From the NCBI GenBank assembly GCA_945859605.1, contig OX243821.1, positions 2,531,876 through 2,595,875 of the forward strand: DNA of 64,000 nt, given 5' to 3'. Shown piece after piece: positions 45,310 through 52,235 of the stretch. This DNA is from Lumbricus rubellus (taxonomy: Eukaryota; Annelida; Clitellata; Crassiclitellata; Lumbricidae). Below the pieces are notes generated by a model, which did no database searches, had not been told where the DNA came from, and saw nothing but the letters and a program-made list of their open reading frames with translations. Within the stretch, counting starts at the first letter, position 1; every line of letters starts with the position of its first letter. The position numbers and the translations under genes were made by a program.

Positions 45310-45331
45310 AACATCTAGATGAAATATTAAA

Positions 45332-45766
45332 ATGAGCTATACAACTGTGAAAAATATAAATGTCGAAGGCGTAGTCCTCGCAAATCATCCGTTGACGAAT
45401 TTTGAGCTACTAGATGCCGCGAAAAAACTAAATATTCCAAACTTCAGGGGAGTATTTCTCAGAGACGAGCTGCCGAAGAAACCTAGACGGACTGAATGTG
45501 GGATATTGAATCTAGACGATTCTAATGGAACCGGCTCGCACTGGGTCGCTTTTTTGAAGAACGGCAAGGATAAAATATATTTCGACAGCTATGGTCTGCC
45601 CCCTCCTACAGAACTGCTAGAGTATTTGCAGAGTCCCGTGTACTACAATAGCGAACGAATACAGCCCGACAACGAAGTGTTTTGCGGACATTTATGCCTG
45701 TACGTCCTGAAAAAAACATGTAAAGATGGGGTGAGTTTTCAAGAAGTTATAAACAGCCTGCATTGA
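45332..45766 (+). CDS. Adenovirus-type maturation cysteine protease
   Basis: 144 residues of the adenain/Ulp1-like (C5) fold. Catalytic triad: H70 in GSHWVAF, D85 in YFDSYG, C118 in FCGHLCLYVL, with the oxyanion-hole Q111 seven residues before C118 as in adenain. In Polintons this enzyme is thought to mature capsid proteins. It is intact here even though this copy has lost its capsid genes. It lies 22 bp after the truncated HNH gene. Polinton-2 has a close copy (60,812-61,246), in which the start overlaps the HNH stop. Confidence 0.93.
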   Translation: MSYTTVKNINVEGVVLANHPLTNFELLDAAKKLNIPNFRGVFLRDELPKKPRRTECGILNLDDSNGTGSHWVAFLKNGKDKIYFDSYGLPPPTELLEYLQSPVYYNSERIQPDNEVFCGHLCLYVLKKTCKDGVSFQEVINSLH

Positions 45767-45788
45767 AAATTATATTCAGTTGTAAAAA

Positions 45789-46538
45789 ATGCCTGTTGAT
45801 AAATTTGGACATACAGATTCAGGATCTACGCAAAGAGTAATTGCCGGAGGAGTTACTGAAAGTCAAGTAAATAGTACTTTTCTACGGCTAGATGGCGCAA
45901 ACCCGGCGACTGGAGATCTCAATATGAGTGGTCATACTATTAGAGGTCTGCCTACAACGAATACAGCGAATACGGCGAATACTCCGGAAGCGGGAATAGA
46001 TGAGGCTGTGAGTCGGGGGCAAGTAATAGATTTGATGCGGAATCACGACGACGTCCCGACCGACAATAATCATTTGACGAATAAGAAATACGTCGATGAA
46101 CAACTTACTTCGAAAGTGGCGACGGTGGTAGGGCCTGCGGTTAGCGCTTACAGTTCAACACAACAGGCTATACTCGCTAGAACTCACACTGCAGTTACTT
46201 TTGACGTAATAAGATGTGGTACCGCAAAACACGGTATTGAACAGGGTATCGGAACGACTTCTTTCTTCCCCAGTAAAGCCGGGTACTATATCGTTTCGGC
46301 GTACATAGAATTTTGTAACAATAGTAATACCGCGTATGGCACCGTCCACCTGTATAAAAATGGGGCGTCGTACATGCAAATTGCGGGCGGAGGGAGCACG
46401 AAAGGTTCGCAAAACCATTCAATCGGTAGTAACATAGTTTTTCTAGACGAATTCGATTACCTCGGCATACACGCTTTTTCATCCATCGCTACGAACATTT
46501 TGTGTAGGGACTTTTCAGCGGCATTCTTACGACCCTAA
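45789..46538 (+). CDS. Fiber 1: virion attachment protein with C1q-like head
   Basis: 249 residues. The N-terminal ~60 residues (MPVDKFGHTDSGSTQRVIAG, then NPATGDLNMSGHTIRGLP) resemble the shaft/anchor repeats of phage tail fibers and are shared with fiber 2. A middle linker (NHLTNKKYVDEQL) leads to a C-terminal C1q/TNF-like jelly-roll (FFPSKAGYYIVSAYIEF, VHLYKNG, DYLGIHAFSS). The likely role is host attachment from the virion surface. The start codon sits in TTCAGTTGTAAAAAATG. The Polinton-2 copy is 60,041-60,790. Role by fold resemblance only. Confidence 0.7.
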   Translation: MPVDKFGHTDSGSTQRVIAGGVTESQVNSTFLRLDGANPATGDLNMSGHTIRGLPTTNTANTANTPEAGIDEAVSRGQVIDLMRNHDDVPTDNNHLTNKKYVDEQLTSKVATVVGPAVSAYSSTQQAILARTHTAVTFDVIRCGTAKHGIEQGIGTTSFFPSKAGYYIVSAYIEFCNNSNTAYGTVHLYKNGASYMQIAGGGSTKGSQNHSIGSNIVFLDEFDYLGIHAFSSIATNILCRDFSAAFLRP

Positions 46539-46562
46539 TTAATAAAAATTATTATATTCAAA

Positions 46563-46883
46563 ATGCCTGTTGATAAATTTGGACATACAGATTCAGGATC
46601 TACGCAAAGAGTAATTGCTGGAGGCGTTACGTTGTCCCAAGTAAATAGTACTTTTCTAAGGGTAGATGGGGCAAATCCGGCGACTGGGAATCTAAATATG
46701 AATGGCAACTTCATCAAAGGCCTGTCTGTAACGAATAATCCGGATGCGGGAATGGATGAAGCACTAATAAATCAGTTGAATAATATACCTAATCCAAGTC
46801 TGCGGGAACGCGTAGAGAGGGCGATAGTAAAACCTATTTTGTCCGCTAAAACGAGTCTCGGGCTAGGTTTAAAAAAAGCCTAG
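46563..46883 (+). pseudogene. Chimeric ORF: fiber 2 anchor joined in frame to the PLA2-like protein C-terminus
   Basis: 106 residues. Residues 1-68 equal the anchor of fiber 2 (Polinton-2, 59,102-60,016); residues 69-106 equal the last 38 residues of the zinc-ribbon/PLA2-like protein (Polinton-2, 52,223-52,747). The join at ~46,766 is the scar of a deletion that in Polinton-2 coordinates spans about 52,340-59,812 (7.5 kb). The fiber head, the PLA2 active site and all capsid genes are lost. The ORF ends ...GLKKA-TAG over a TTTAAAAAAA run that overlaps the integrase frame. Confidence 0.9.
46868..46874 (+). promoter_or_regulatory. Candidate -1 ribosomal frameshift site (TTTAAAA)
   Basis: In the upstream ORF frame the heptamer reads T-TTA-AAA, followed by AAA-GCC-TAG. 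A -1 slip moves the ribosome into the integrase frame (AAA-AGC-CTA-GAA...). The integrase frame has a TAA just upstream and no ATG before its first catalytic Asp, so some non-standard mechanism is needed. The same site is present in Polinton-2 (complement of about 52,225-52,240). Confidence 0.5.
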
Positions 46884-47812
46884 AATTACAGCAGGACCTG
46901 AAATGGACTAATCAATTAGCGAATGAATTACACAAACCAGTAGTGAGAAATTTTAGGACGAGGCGGGTCCGTGTTGGAGGGATTGACCAGATTTGGGCGG
47001 CTGATCTAATCGACATGCAGGCTTTCGCCAGAGATAATGATGGCGTGAAATATCTATTGACCGTCATAGACGTGTTTTCGAAATACGGATGGATCGTTCC
47101 ATTACATGACAAGAGTGGGAAGTCTACAGCTGATGGGTTCGTGAAGATACTCAGGGGCGGACGACAGCCAGTCAAAGTTTGGTGCGACAAAGGGAAAGAA
47201 TTTTATAACAAAAATGTGAAGAATTTAGTCGAGTTGTATTCTACCGAAAACGAGGGCAAAAGTTGTATCGTAGAAAGATGGGTGCGTACGATGAAAGAGA
47301 AGATGTTCAAATACTTTACAGCCAATTCAACTAGAAGATATATCGATGTATTAGATGAAATGGTTAGTAATTACAATGAAACGAGACATTCTTCCATTAA
47401 AATGACTCCCACGAAAGCTAGTTTGAAGGCGAATGAAAAGACCGTATTTATGAATTTATACGGCGACGAGATTTCAGAGTCTATTACACCAAAGTTTTCA
47501 GTCGGCGATCGAGTCAGAATAACTAGGAAGAAGAACATTTTTGAGAAGGGTTATACGACTAGATGGGTGGAGGAGGTCTTTGTAGTATCTCAGGTTCAAT
47601 ACACAGATCCGCCAACTTACAAGATTACTGATTCTGCGGGTGAGGAAATACAAGGCTCTTTTTACGAGCAGGAGCTACAGAAAACAACTCAAGAAATATT
47701 TAGAATCGAAAAAGTGATTAGGAAACGCGGGGAAAAATGTCTCGTGAAGTGGTTAGGCTACCCGGACTCGTTCAACTCGTGGATCGAAAATGAAGACTTG
47801 GCGACATTGTGA
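46871..47812 (+). CDS. Retroviral-type DDE integrase with chromodomain
   Basis: The frame is open from after a TAA near 46,848. The conserved region starts around LANELHKPVVRNF (46,916) and 46,943 is a GTG, so no AUG precedes the catalytic core. Numbered from the GTG: D21 in WAADLIDM, D82 in WCDKGKEF, E111 in IVERWVRTMKEK, then NYNETRHSSIKMTP. An SH3-like segment (FSVGDRVRI) and a C-terminal chromodomain (about 238-285; IEKVIRKRGEKCLVKWLGYP) follow. It cuts and joins the element ends, giving 6-bp TSDs. The second-Asp-to-Glu distance is 28 residues, shorter than the usual ~33-35. The N-terminal zinc domain is not seen. Start assignment is uncertain. Confidence 0.9.
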   Translation, partial: KKSLELQQDLKWTNQLANELHKPVVRNFRTRRVRVGGIDQIWAADLIDMQAFARDNDGVKYLLTVIDVFSKYGWIVPLHDKSGKSTADGFVKILRGGRQPVKVWCDKGKEFYNKNVKNLVELYSTENEGKSCIVERWVRTMKEKMFKYFTANSTRRYIDVLDEMVSNYNETRHSSIKMTPTKASLKANEKTVFMNLYGDEISESITPKFSVGDRVRITRKKNIFEKGYTTRWVEEVFVVSQVQYTDPPTYKITDSAGEEIQGSFYEQELQKTTQEIFRIEKVIRKRGEKCLVKWLGYPDSFNSWIENEDLATL

Positions 47813-48373
47813 GGCGATTATGACAAAATACGCCAGACGCCAACATTCCCTACTACTTGCGATAATTATCGAAACTGGTAAATCCCACCATTATTGCGTT
47901 CTATCACTTGACTGTGAGTGGCTATGGCTAAGGTAGGAGGGCGGTCCTATGACGTCAGACTATAACTAGATACAGTGTGACCGAGGGACCCGTCACACTT
48001 TTCGATAAAACGTGACCGGGTCGTTTTTGAAATCTATTCGACTGAGGTGTGACACGAAACATTTTCTACTGAATGCCGATCTGCGAAATTTTGTACAGAG
48101 CTTGACCGTCTTTCTCCTACCAACGACAACGACGATGATGATGTTGATGATGATGGCGGTGGTGGTGGTGGTGATGATGACGGCGATGATGAAGAAGAGA
48201 TGACGACGACAAATCGGGTTGATGATGATGGTGATGATGATGATGTTTGTGAGACGATTATGAAAAATAGCCTATGTCGTATTTGATATCGATAACGAAA
48301 GTGAATGAAAAGACTGTGAGCCTCATAGCTCATCGTCAATACTGCGGGAAATTTCCATCGCGAGAAGTCGAAT
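47813..48373. other. Integrase-end non-coding region with CRE palindrome and GAT/GGT tract
   Basis: It contains a perfect TGACGTCA (CRE-type palindrome) at about 47,950, a CGATAATTATCG palindrome, and a GAT/GGT-rich tract (48,125-48,250). The reading frames here exist on both strands and are low-complexity. The region is conserved in Polinton-2 (50,733-51,293) and probably holds integrase-end regulatory sequence. Confidence 0.5.
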
Positions 48374-48999
48374 CAAAGACGATTATAAACCAACGGTGTA
48401 AAATCGTTTGCGATATTGTAATCCCGTATCTTCGTCGTTGTCCACTCATACCCTTACATCACACAGGCATGAGTTGCCATTGCATTGACAATTAACGACG
48501 ATGATCTCGTTGTCGATCAAACTAACATCACGCGGGGGTGAGTTGCCATTGCGCCGACGACGAACGACGGTAATCGTGCCTGGCCCTTGTTGGCGATCCG
48601 GACGTGGATACTTGCATGGGCATTCACCGTCGCAGCATCCGCGGTTGTGGGCGTCAATTACAACAATCAACTCCGATCTCCGCAGTCGTGTATTACATCC
48701 AACCAAGCCGAGCTGCCTGGCGATGTTTTGTAATTCAGTTTTAGTTTTATTCGGGTAAACCATTTTATATTGGGATATCTTGTCTTTATACCGAGCTCTA
48801 TATTCCATGAATTTGAAAAAGTAAGGCTATATTGGTCAAACTGCGCGGGCACTCAATTTTTAAGGCTGTACTGGTCAAATGGGTGAAGGTCAAGGCTGTA
48901 CTGGTCAAATGGACGGTGGTCAAGGCTGTACTGGTCAAATTGTCCGATGGTCAAGGCTGTACTGGTCAAATGAGTCAGCCGCCTTATTGGGCCTCTACT
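48374..48999 (-). repeat. Polinton-1 terminal inverted repeat, integrase end
   Basis: Complement of 40,486-41,056, including the five TTTGACC(A)GTACAGCC subterminal units and the terminal CTACT-3'. It differs by carrying a PolB-start-like leader (ATGGAATATAGAGC..., complement of 48,760-48,808) that the polB-end TIR lacks. Confidence 0.9.
48446..48808 (-). CDS. TIR-borne small SAP-like protein with Cys cluster (integrase end)
   Basis: 120 residues. The first 16 (MEYRARYKDKISQYKM) are nearly those of PolB (MEYTTRHKDKISQYKM). A SAP-like motif follows (TKTELQNIARQLGLVGCNTR), then CCDGECPCKYPRPDRQQGP, a basic VVRRRRNG and a hydrophobic/Cys-rich tail (VVNCQCNGNSCLC). It appears to have arisen from a duplication of the 5' end of polB. 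Homologous to 40,735-40,971 and 50,343-50,660. Function unknown. Confidence 0.6.
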   Translation of the reverse strand: MEYRARYKDKISQYKMVYPNKTKTELQNIARQLGLVGCNTRLRRSELIVVIDAHNRGCCDGECPCKYPRPDRQQGPGTITVVRRRRNGNSPPRDVSLIDNEIIVVNCQCNGNSCLCDVRV

Positions 49000-49109
49000 T
49001 ACCGGTACACGCCTGTCGCTGTCATCCAGGCGTGAACTTCTAACTTGTTAGTGTCATTCAGTCACTCCCATATGAAGCTAGTACCTGTTGGTGTAATCTA
49101 GGACATCAT

Positions 49110-49480
49110 GAATCGTCAGCAATCCAGCTTCCAATGAGGCAAATATTCGTTTCATCCAACTTCTATTTAAATGACAATTATATTTGTCCATCCAGCTCCA
49201 ATTTAAAAAGAGTATTTTCATCAATCCAGCTTCCATTTAAGCAAGAACAATTTCATCAATCCAGCTTCTATTTAAGCAAGAACATCTTCATCAATCCAGC
49301 TTCTATTTAAGCAAGAACATTTTCATCAATCCAGCTTCTATTTAAGCGAGAACATTTTCATCAATCCAGCTTCTATTTAAGCAAGAACATTTTAATCAAT
49401 CCAGCTTCCATTTAAGTAAAATTTATTTGTATCAATCCGGCTTCCATTTAGCGAGAATTCTTTTCATCAATCCAACTTGT
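49110..49480. repeat. ~35-bp minisatellite (about 9 imperfect units)
   Basis: Units of the type TTCATCAATCCAGCTTCTAT with TTAAGCAAGAACAT. It belongs to the outer TIR element, not the Polinton. The complement of this array family occurs at 21,602-21,830. Direct units without spacers exclude CRISPR. Confidence 0.9.
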
Positions 49481-49625
49481 GTACTATAGGACCACCGTTT
49501 TAAAGTACAACTTATGCGCAATATATTCTACCAGGGGGGTTATGTCCTACCCTGGGGGGTTTCTGTCCGGGGGGGTTTACCGGGGGGTTTTTGTCCGGGG
49601 GGGTTGTCCTACAACCGTGCCGAAG

Positions 49626-50237
49626 ACGGACTCATTAGCCCACTTGCAACAGTAGGCCTAATGCTTAGCATTTTCAGCTTTGATGGAATTGAAAAACGTG
49701 CTGCGATTTTTAGTGATGATGTGATGGAAGGTCGAAGAAAGACAAAGAAGTTCATTACGGAGACTAATAGGTAACTCATAGGATGAGGAGCGCGTTGCAC
49801 GAAGTGGCTGGATGGTGGACAATTGATTAAACTGGTTGTAGTCAAGTTTGAGGATCCTGATTTGACGAGGGTCTATGACAACAGAGGCTGTTACCCTGAA
49901 CATAAATTTGCTCGGCGTAGTACTTATGAGCAAGGTACTAGACCAGTTATTAGCACTAGTGAACATCAATTTTTTTTAATTATATAAGAGCCGTGAAGGT
50001 TTTACCACAAATTTTATATTTAAAATACTTTCCATAAAAATGATGTCTTAGAATTTGAATGAATGCGAGAATAAATTATCCTTACGCATGATAAAAGTGC
50101 ACCAATAACACAATATAATTCCGCAAAGATTTTGCGGTAACGGTCTAGTCCAGCTCCTCCCGGATAGTTATTCCATTTTGCTTGGGTCATTTTTGTAGCC
50201 TACCCCGGCTGGCAACGTACTGAAAAATATTGCCAAT
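49626..50237. repeat. Right half of the LINE-tail repeat and a host repeat copy
   Basis: 49,626-49,960 resumes the LINE-tail repeat (GACGGACTCATTAGCCCACTTG ... GATGATGTGATGGAAGG). 50,093-50,237 is a module copy (GATAAAAGTGCACC, CTACCCCGGCTGGCAACG, AAAATATTGCCAAT) that Polinton-2 enters. Confidence 0.6.
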
Positions 50238-50732
50238 AGTAGAACAGGATGTAGCAATTTGACTCATTCGACCAGTACAGCCTTACTTTTTCAAATTCAT
50301 GGAATATCCAGCTCGGTATAAAGACAAGATATTCCAATAAAAATGGTTTACCCGAATAAAACTAAAACTGAATTACAAAAAATCGCCAGGCAGCTCGGCT
50401 TGGTTGGAAATACAACAAGACTGCGGAGATCGGAGTTGATTGTTGTAATTGACGTCCACAACCGCGAATGCAACGACGATGAATGCCCATGCAAGTATCC
50501 ACGGCCGGATCGACAACAAGGGCCAGGCACGATTACCGTCGTTCGTCGACGGCGCAATGGCAACTCACCCCCGAGTGATGTTAGTTTGATTGACAACGAG
50601 ATCATCGTCGTTAATTGTCAATGCAATGGCAACTCATGCCTGTGTGATGAAAGGACATGAGCGGACTACGACGTAGATATGGGATTACAATATCGCAAAC
50701 GATTTTACACCGTTGGTTTATAATCGTCTTTG
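50238..50732 (+). repeat. Polinton-2 terminal inverted repeat, integrase end
   Basis: Homologous to 48,374-48,999 (inverted) but with only one subterminal TCGACCAGTACAGCCTT unit instead of five. The other TIR copy lies beyond the window. Confidence 0.85.
50343..50660 (+). CDS. TIR-borne small SAP-like protein with Cys cluster
   Basis: 105 residues (MVYPNKTKTELQKIARQLGL, ECNDDECPCKYPRPDRQQGP, VVRRRRNG, CQCNGNSCLC). The PolB-like leader upstream (ATGGAATATCC...) is broken by a TAA here, so translation would start at 50,343. Counterpart of 48,446-48,808. Function unknown; a DNA-binding role is inferred from the SAP-like motif. Confidence 0.55.
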   Translation: MVYPNKTKTELQKIARQLGLVGNTTRLRRSELIVVIDVHNRECNDDECPCKYPRPDRQQGPGTITVVRRRRNGNSPPSDVSLIDNEIIVVNCQCNGNSCLCDERT

Positions 50733-51293
50733 ATTCGACTTCTCGCGACGGAAATTTCCCGCAGTATTGACGATGCGCTATGAGGCTCACAGTCTTTTCA
50801 TTCACTTTCGTTATCGATATCAAACACGACATGGGCTATTTTTCATAATCGTCTCACAAACATCATCATCAACACCATCATCATCAACCCGATTTGTCGT
50901 CGTCATCTCTTCTTCATCATCGCCGTCATCATCACCACCACCACCACCGCCATCATCATCAACATCATCATCGTCGTTGTCGTTGGTAGGAGAAAGACGG
51001 TCAAGCTCTGTACAAAATTTCGCAGATCGGCATTCAGTAGTAAATGTTTCGTGTCACACCTCAGTCGAATAGATTTCAAAAACGTCCCTGTCACGTTTTA
51101 TCGAAAAGTGTGACGGGTCCCTCGGTCACACTGTATCTAGTTATAGTCTGACGTCATAGGACCGCCCTCCTGCCATAGCCATAGCCACTCTCAGTCAAGT
51201 GATAGAACGCAATATTGGTGGGATTTACCAGTTTCGATAATTATCGCAAGTAGTAGGGAATGTTGGCGTCTGGCGTATTTTGTCAAAATCGTT
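50733..51293. other. Integrase-end non-coding region of Polinton-2
   Basis: Counterpart of 47,813-48,373 with the ATC/ACC-rich tract (50,855-50,985), TGACGTCA near 51,150 and CGATAATTATCG near 51,235. No supported gene. Confidence 0.5.
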
Positions 51294-52235
51294 TCACAAT
51301 GCCAGCAAGGCTTCATTTTCGATCCAAGAATTGAACGAATCTGGGTAGCCCAACCACTTCACGAGTGATTTCTTCCCGCGCTTCCTAATCACTTTTTCGA
51401 TTCTAAATATTTCTTGAGTTGTTTTCTGTAGCTCCTGTTCATAGAATGAGCCTTGTATTTCCTCGCCAACAGAATCAGTAATCTTGTAAGTTGGCGGATC
51501 CGTGTATTGAACCTGAGATACTACAAAGACCTCCTCCACCCATCTAGTCGTATAACCCTTCTCAAAAATGTTCTTCTTCCTAGTTATTCTGACTCGATCG
51601 CCGACTGAAAACTTTGGCGTAATAGACTCTGAAATCTCGTCGCCGTATAAATTCATAAATACAGTCTTTTCGTTCGTTTTCATACTAGCCTTCGCGGGAG
51701 TCATTTTGATCGAAGAATGTCTCGTGTCATTATAATTACTAACCATCTCATCTAATACATCGATATATCTTCTAGTTGAATTAGCTGTGAAGTACTTGAA
51801 CATCTTCTCTTTCATCGTACGCACCCATCTTTCTACGATACAACTTTTGCCCTCGTTCTCGGTAGAATACAACTCGACTAAATTCTTTACATTTTTGTTA
51901 TAAAATTCTTTCCCTTTGTCGCACCAAACTTTGACTGGCTGTCGACCACCCCTGAGTATCCTCGCGAACCCATCAGCTGTAGACTTCCCACTCTTGTCAT
52001 GTAATGGAACGATCCATCCGTATTTCGAAAACACATCTATTACGGTCAATAGAAATTTCACGCCATCATTATCTCTAGCGAAAGCCTGCATGTCGATTAG
52101 ATCAGCCGCCCAAATCTGGTCAATCCCCCCAACACGGACCCGTCTCGTCCTAAAATTTCTCACTACTGGTTTGTGTAATTCATTCGCTAATTGATTAGTC
52201 CATTTCAGGTCCTGCTGTAATTCTAGGCTTTTTTT
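51294..52235 (-). CDS. Retroviral-type DDE integrase with chromodomain
   Basis: Close copy of the Polinton-1 integrase. From the GTG at 52,163: D21 (WAADLIDM), D82 (WCDKGKEF), E111 (IVERWVRTMKEK), SH3-like FSVGDRVRI, and chromodomain with IEKVIRKRGKKSLVKWLGYP. The conserved region extends upstream of the GTG to the PLA2-like ORF, with no AUG before the core, as in Polinton-1. The second-Asp-to-Glu distance is also 28 residues here. It differs from the Polinton-1 copy by about a dozen or fewer residues, so the two are recently related. Confidence 0.9.
   Translation of the reverse strand, partial: KKSLELQQDLKWTNQLANELHKPVVRNFRTRRVRVGGIDQIWAADLIDMQAFARDNDGVKFLLTVIDVFSKYGWIVPLHDKSGKSTADGFARILRGGRQPVKVWCDKGKEFYNKNVKNLVELYSTENEGKSCIVERWVRTMKEKMFKYFTANSTRRYIDVLDEMVSNYNDTRHSSIKMTPAKASMKTNEKTVFMNLYGDEISESITPKFSVGDRVRITRKKNIFEKGYTTRWVEEVFVVSQVQYTDPPTYKITDSVGEEIQGSFYEQELQKTTQEIFRIEKVIRKRGKKSLVKWLGYPDSFNSWIENEALLAL

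Larger units (their letters stand above)
40486..48999 (+). mobile_element. Polinton-1: internally deleted Polinton/Maverick with intact ends
   Basis: 8514 bp, starting AGTAGAGGCCC and ending GGGCCTCTACT, flanked by the 6-bp duplication TACCGG (40,480-40,485 and 49,000-49,005). AG...CT ends and 6-bp TSDs are the Polinton hallmark. It encodes, all on plus, protein-primed PolB, a truncated HNH-type protein, adenain-like protease, one fiber, a chimeric ORF, and a DDE integrase with chromodomain, plus a small ORF in each TIR. The capsid/ATPase block present in Polinton-2 is missing through one deletion. It is a transposon-like derivative that keeps replication and integration genes. Confidence 0.95.
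40293..49616. mobile_element. Outer TIR element (~0.8 kb without its insert), 9-bp TSD, hosting Polinton-1
   Basis: Ends are inverted and G/C-rich: left GGTGACCGGACAAAACCCC, right (inverted) GGTTGTAGGACAACCCCC. Both are followed by further CCGGACAAAAACCCCCC-type units (to ~40,415, and back to ~49,530). The 9-mer GTGCCGAAG occurs on both sides (40,284-40,292 and 49,617-49,625), and the host LINE-tail repeat is continuous across it. Removing Polinton-1 and one copy of its TSD leaves about 0.8 kb containing a 35-bp minisatellite. A 9-bp TSD is typical of Mutator-like elements and 8 bp of hAT. The superfamily is not settled. Confidence 0.7.

Noticed and set aside
45789..46538. Host C1q-domain gene
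   Set aside because: The C1q-like head follows a phage-fiber-like anchor, lacks introns and a signal peptide, and lies within the element gene cluster in both Polintons.
48012..48339. Two overlapping frames (plus and minus) at the integrase end, both conserved in Polinton-2
   Set aside because: Both run through the GAT/GGT tract and are conserved simply because the two elements are nearly identical; the frame that looks most protein-like has no start codon before the repeat.
49110..49480. CRISPR-like direct repeat array
   Set aside because: Units are contiguous and diverged, with no unique spacers; eukaryotic minisatellite.
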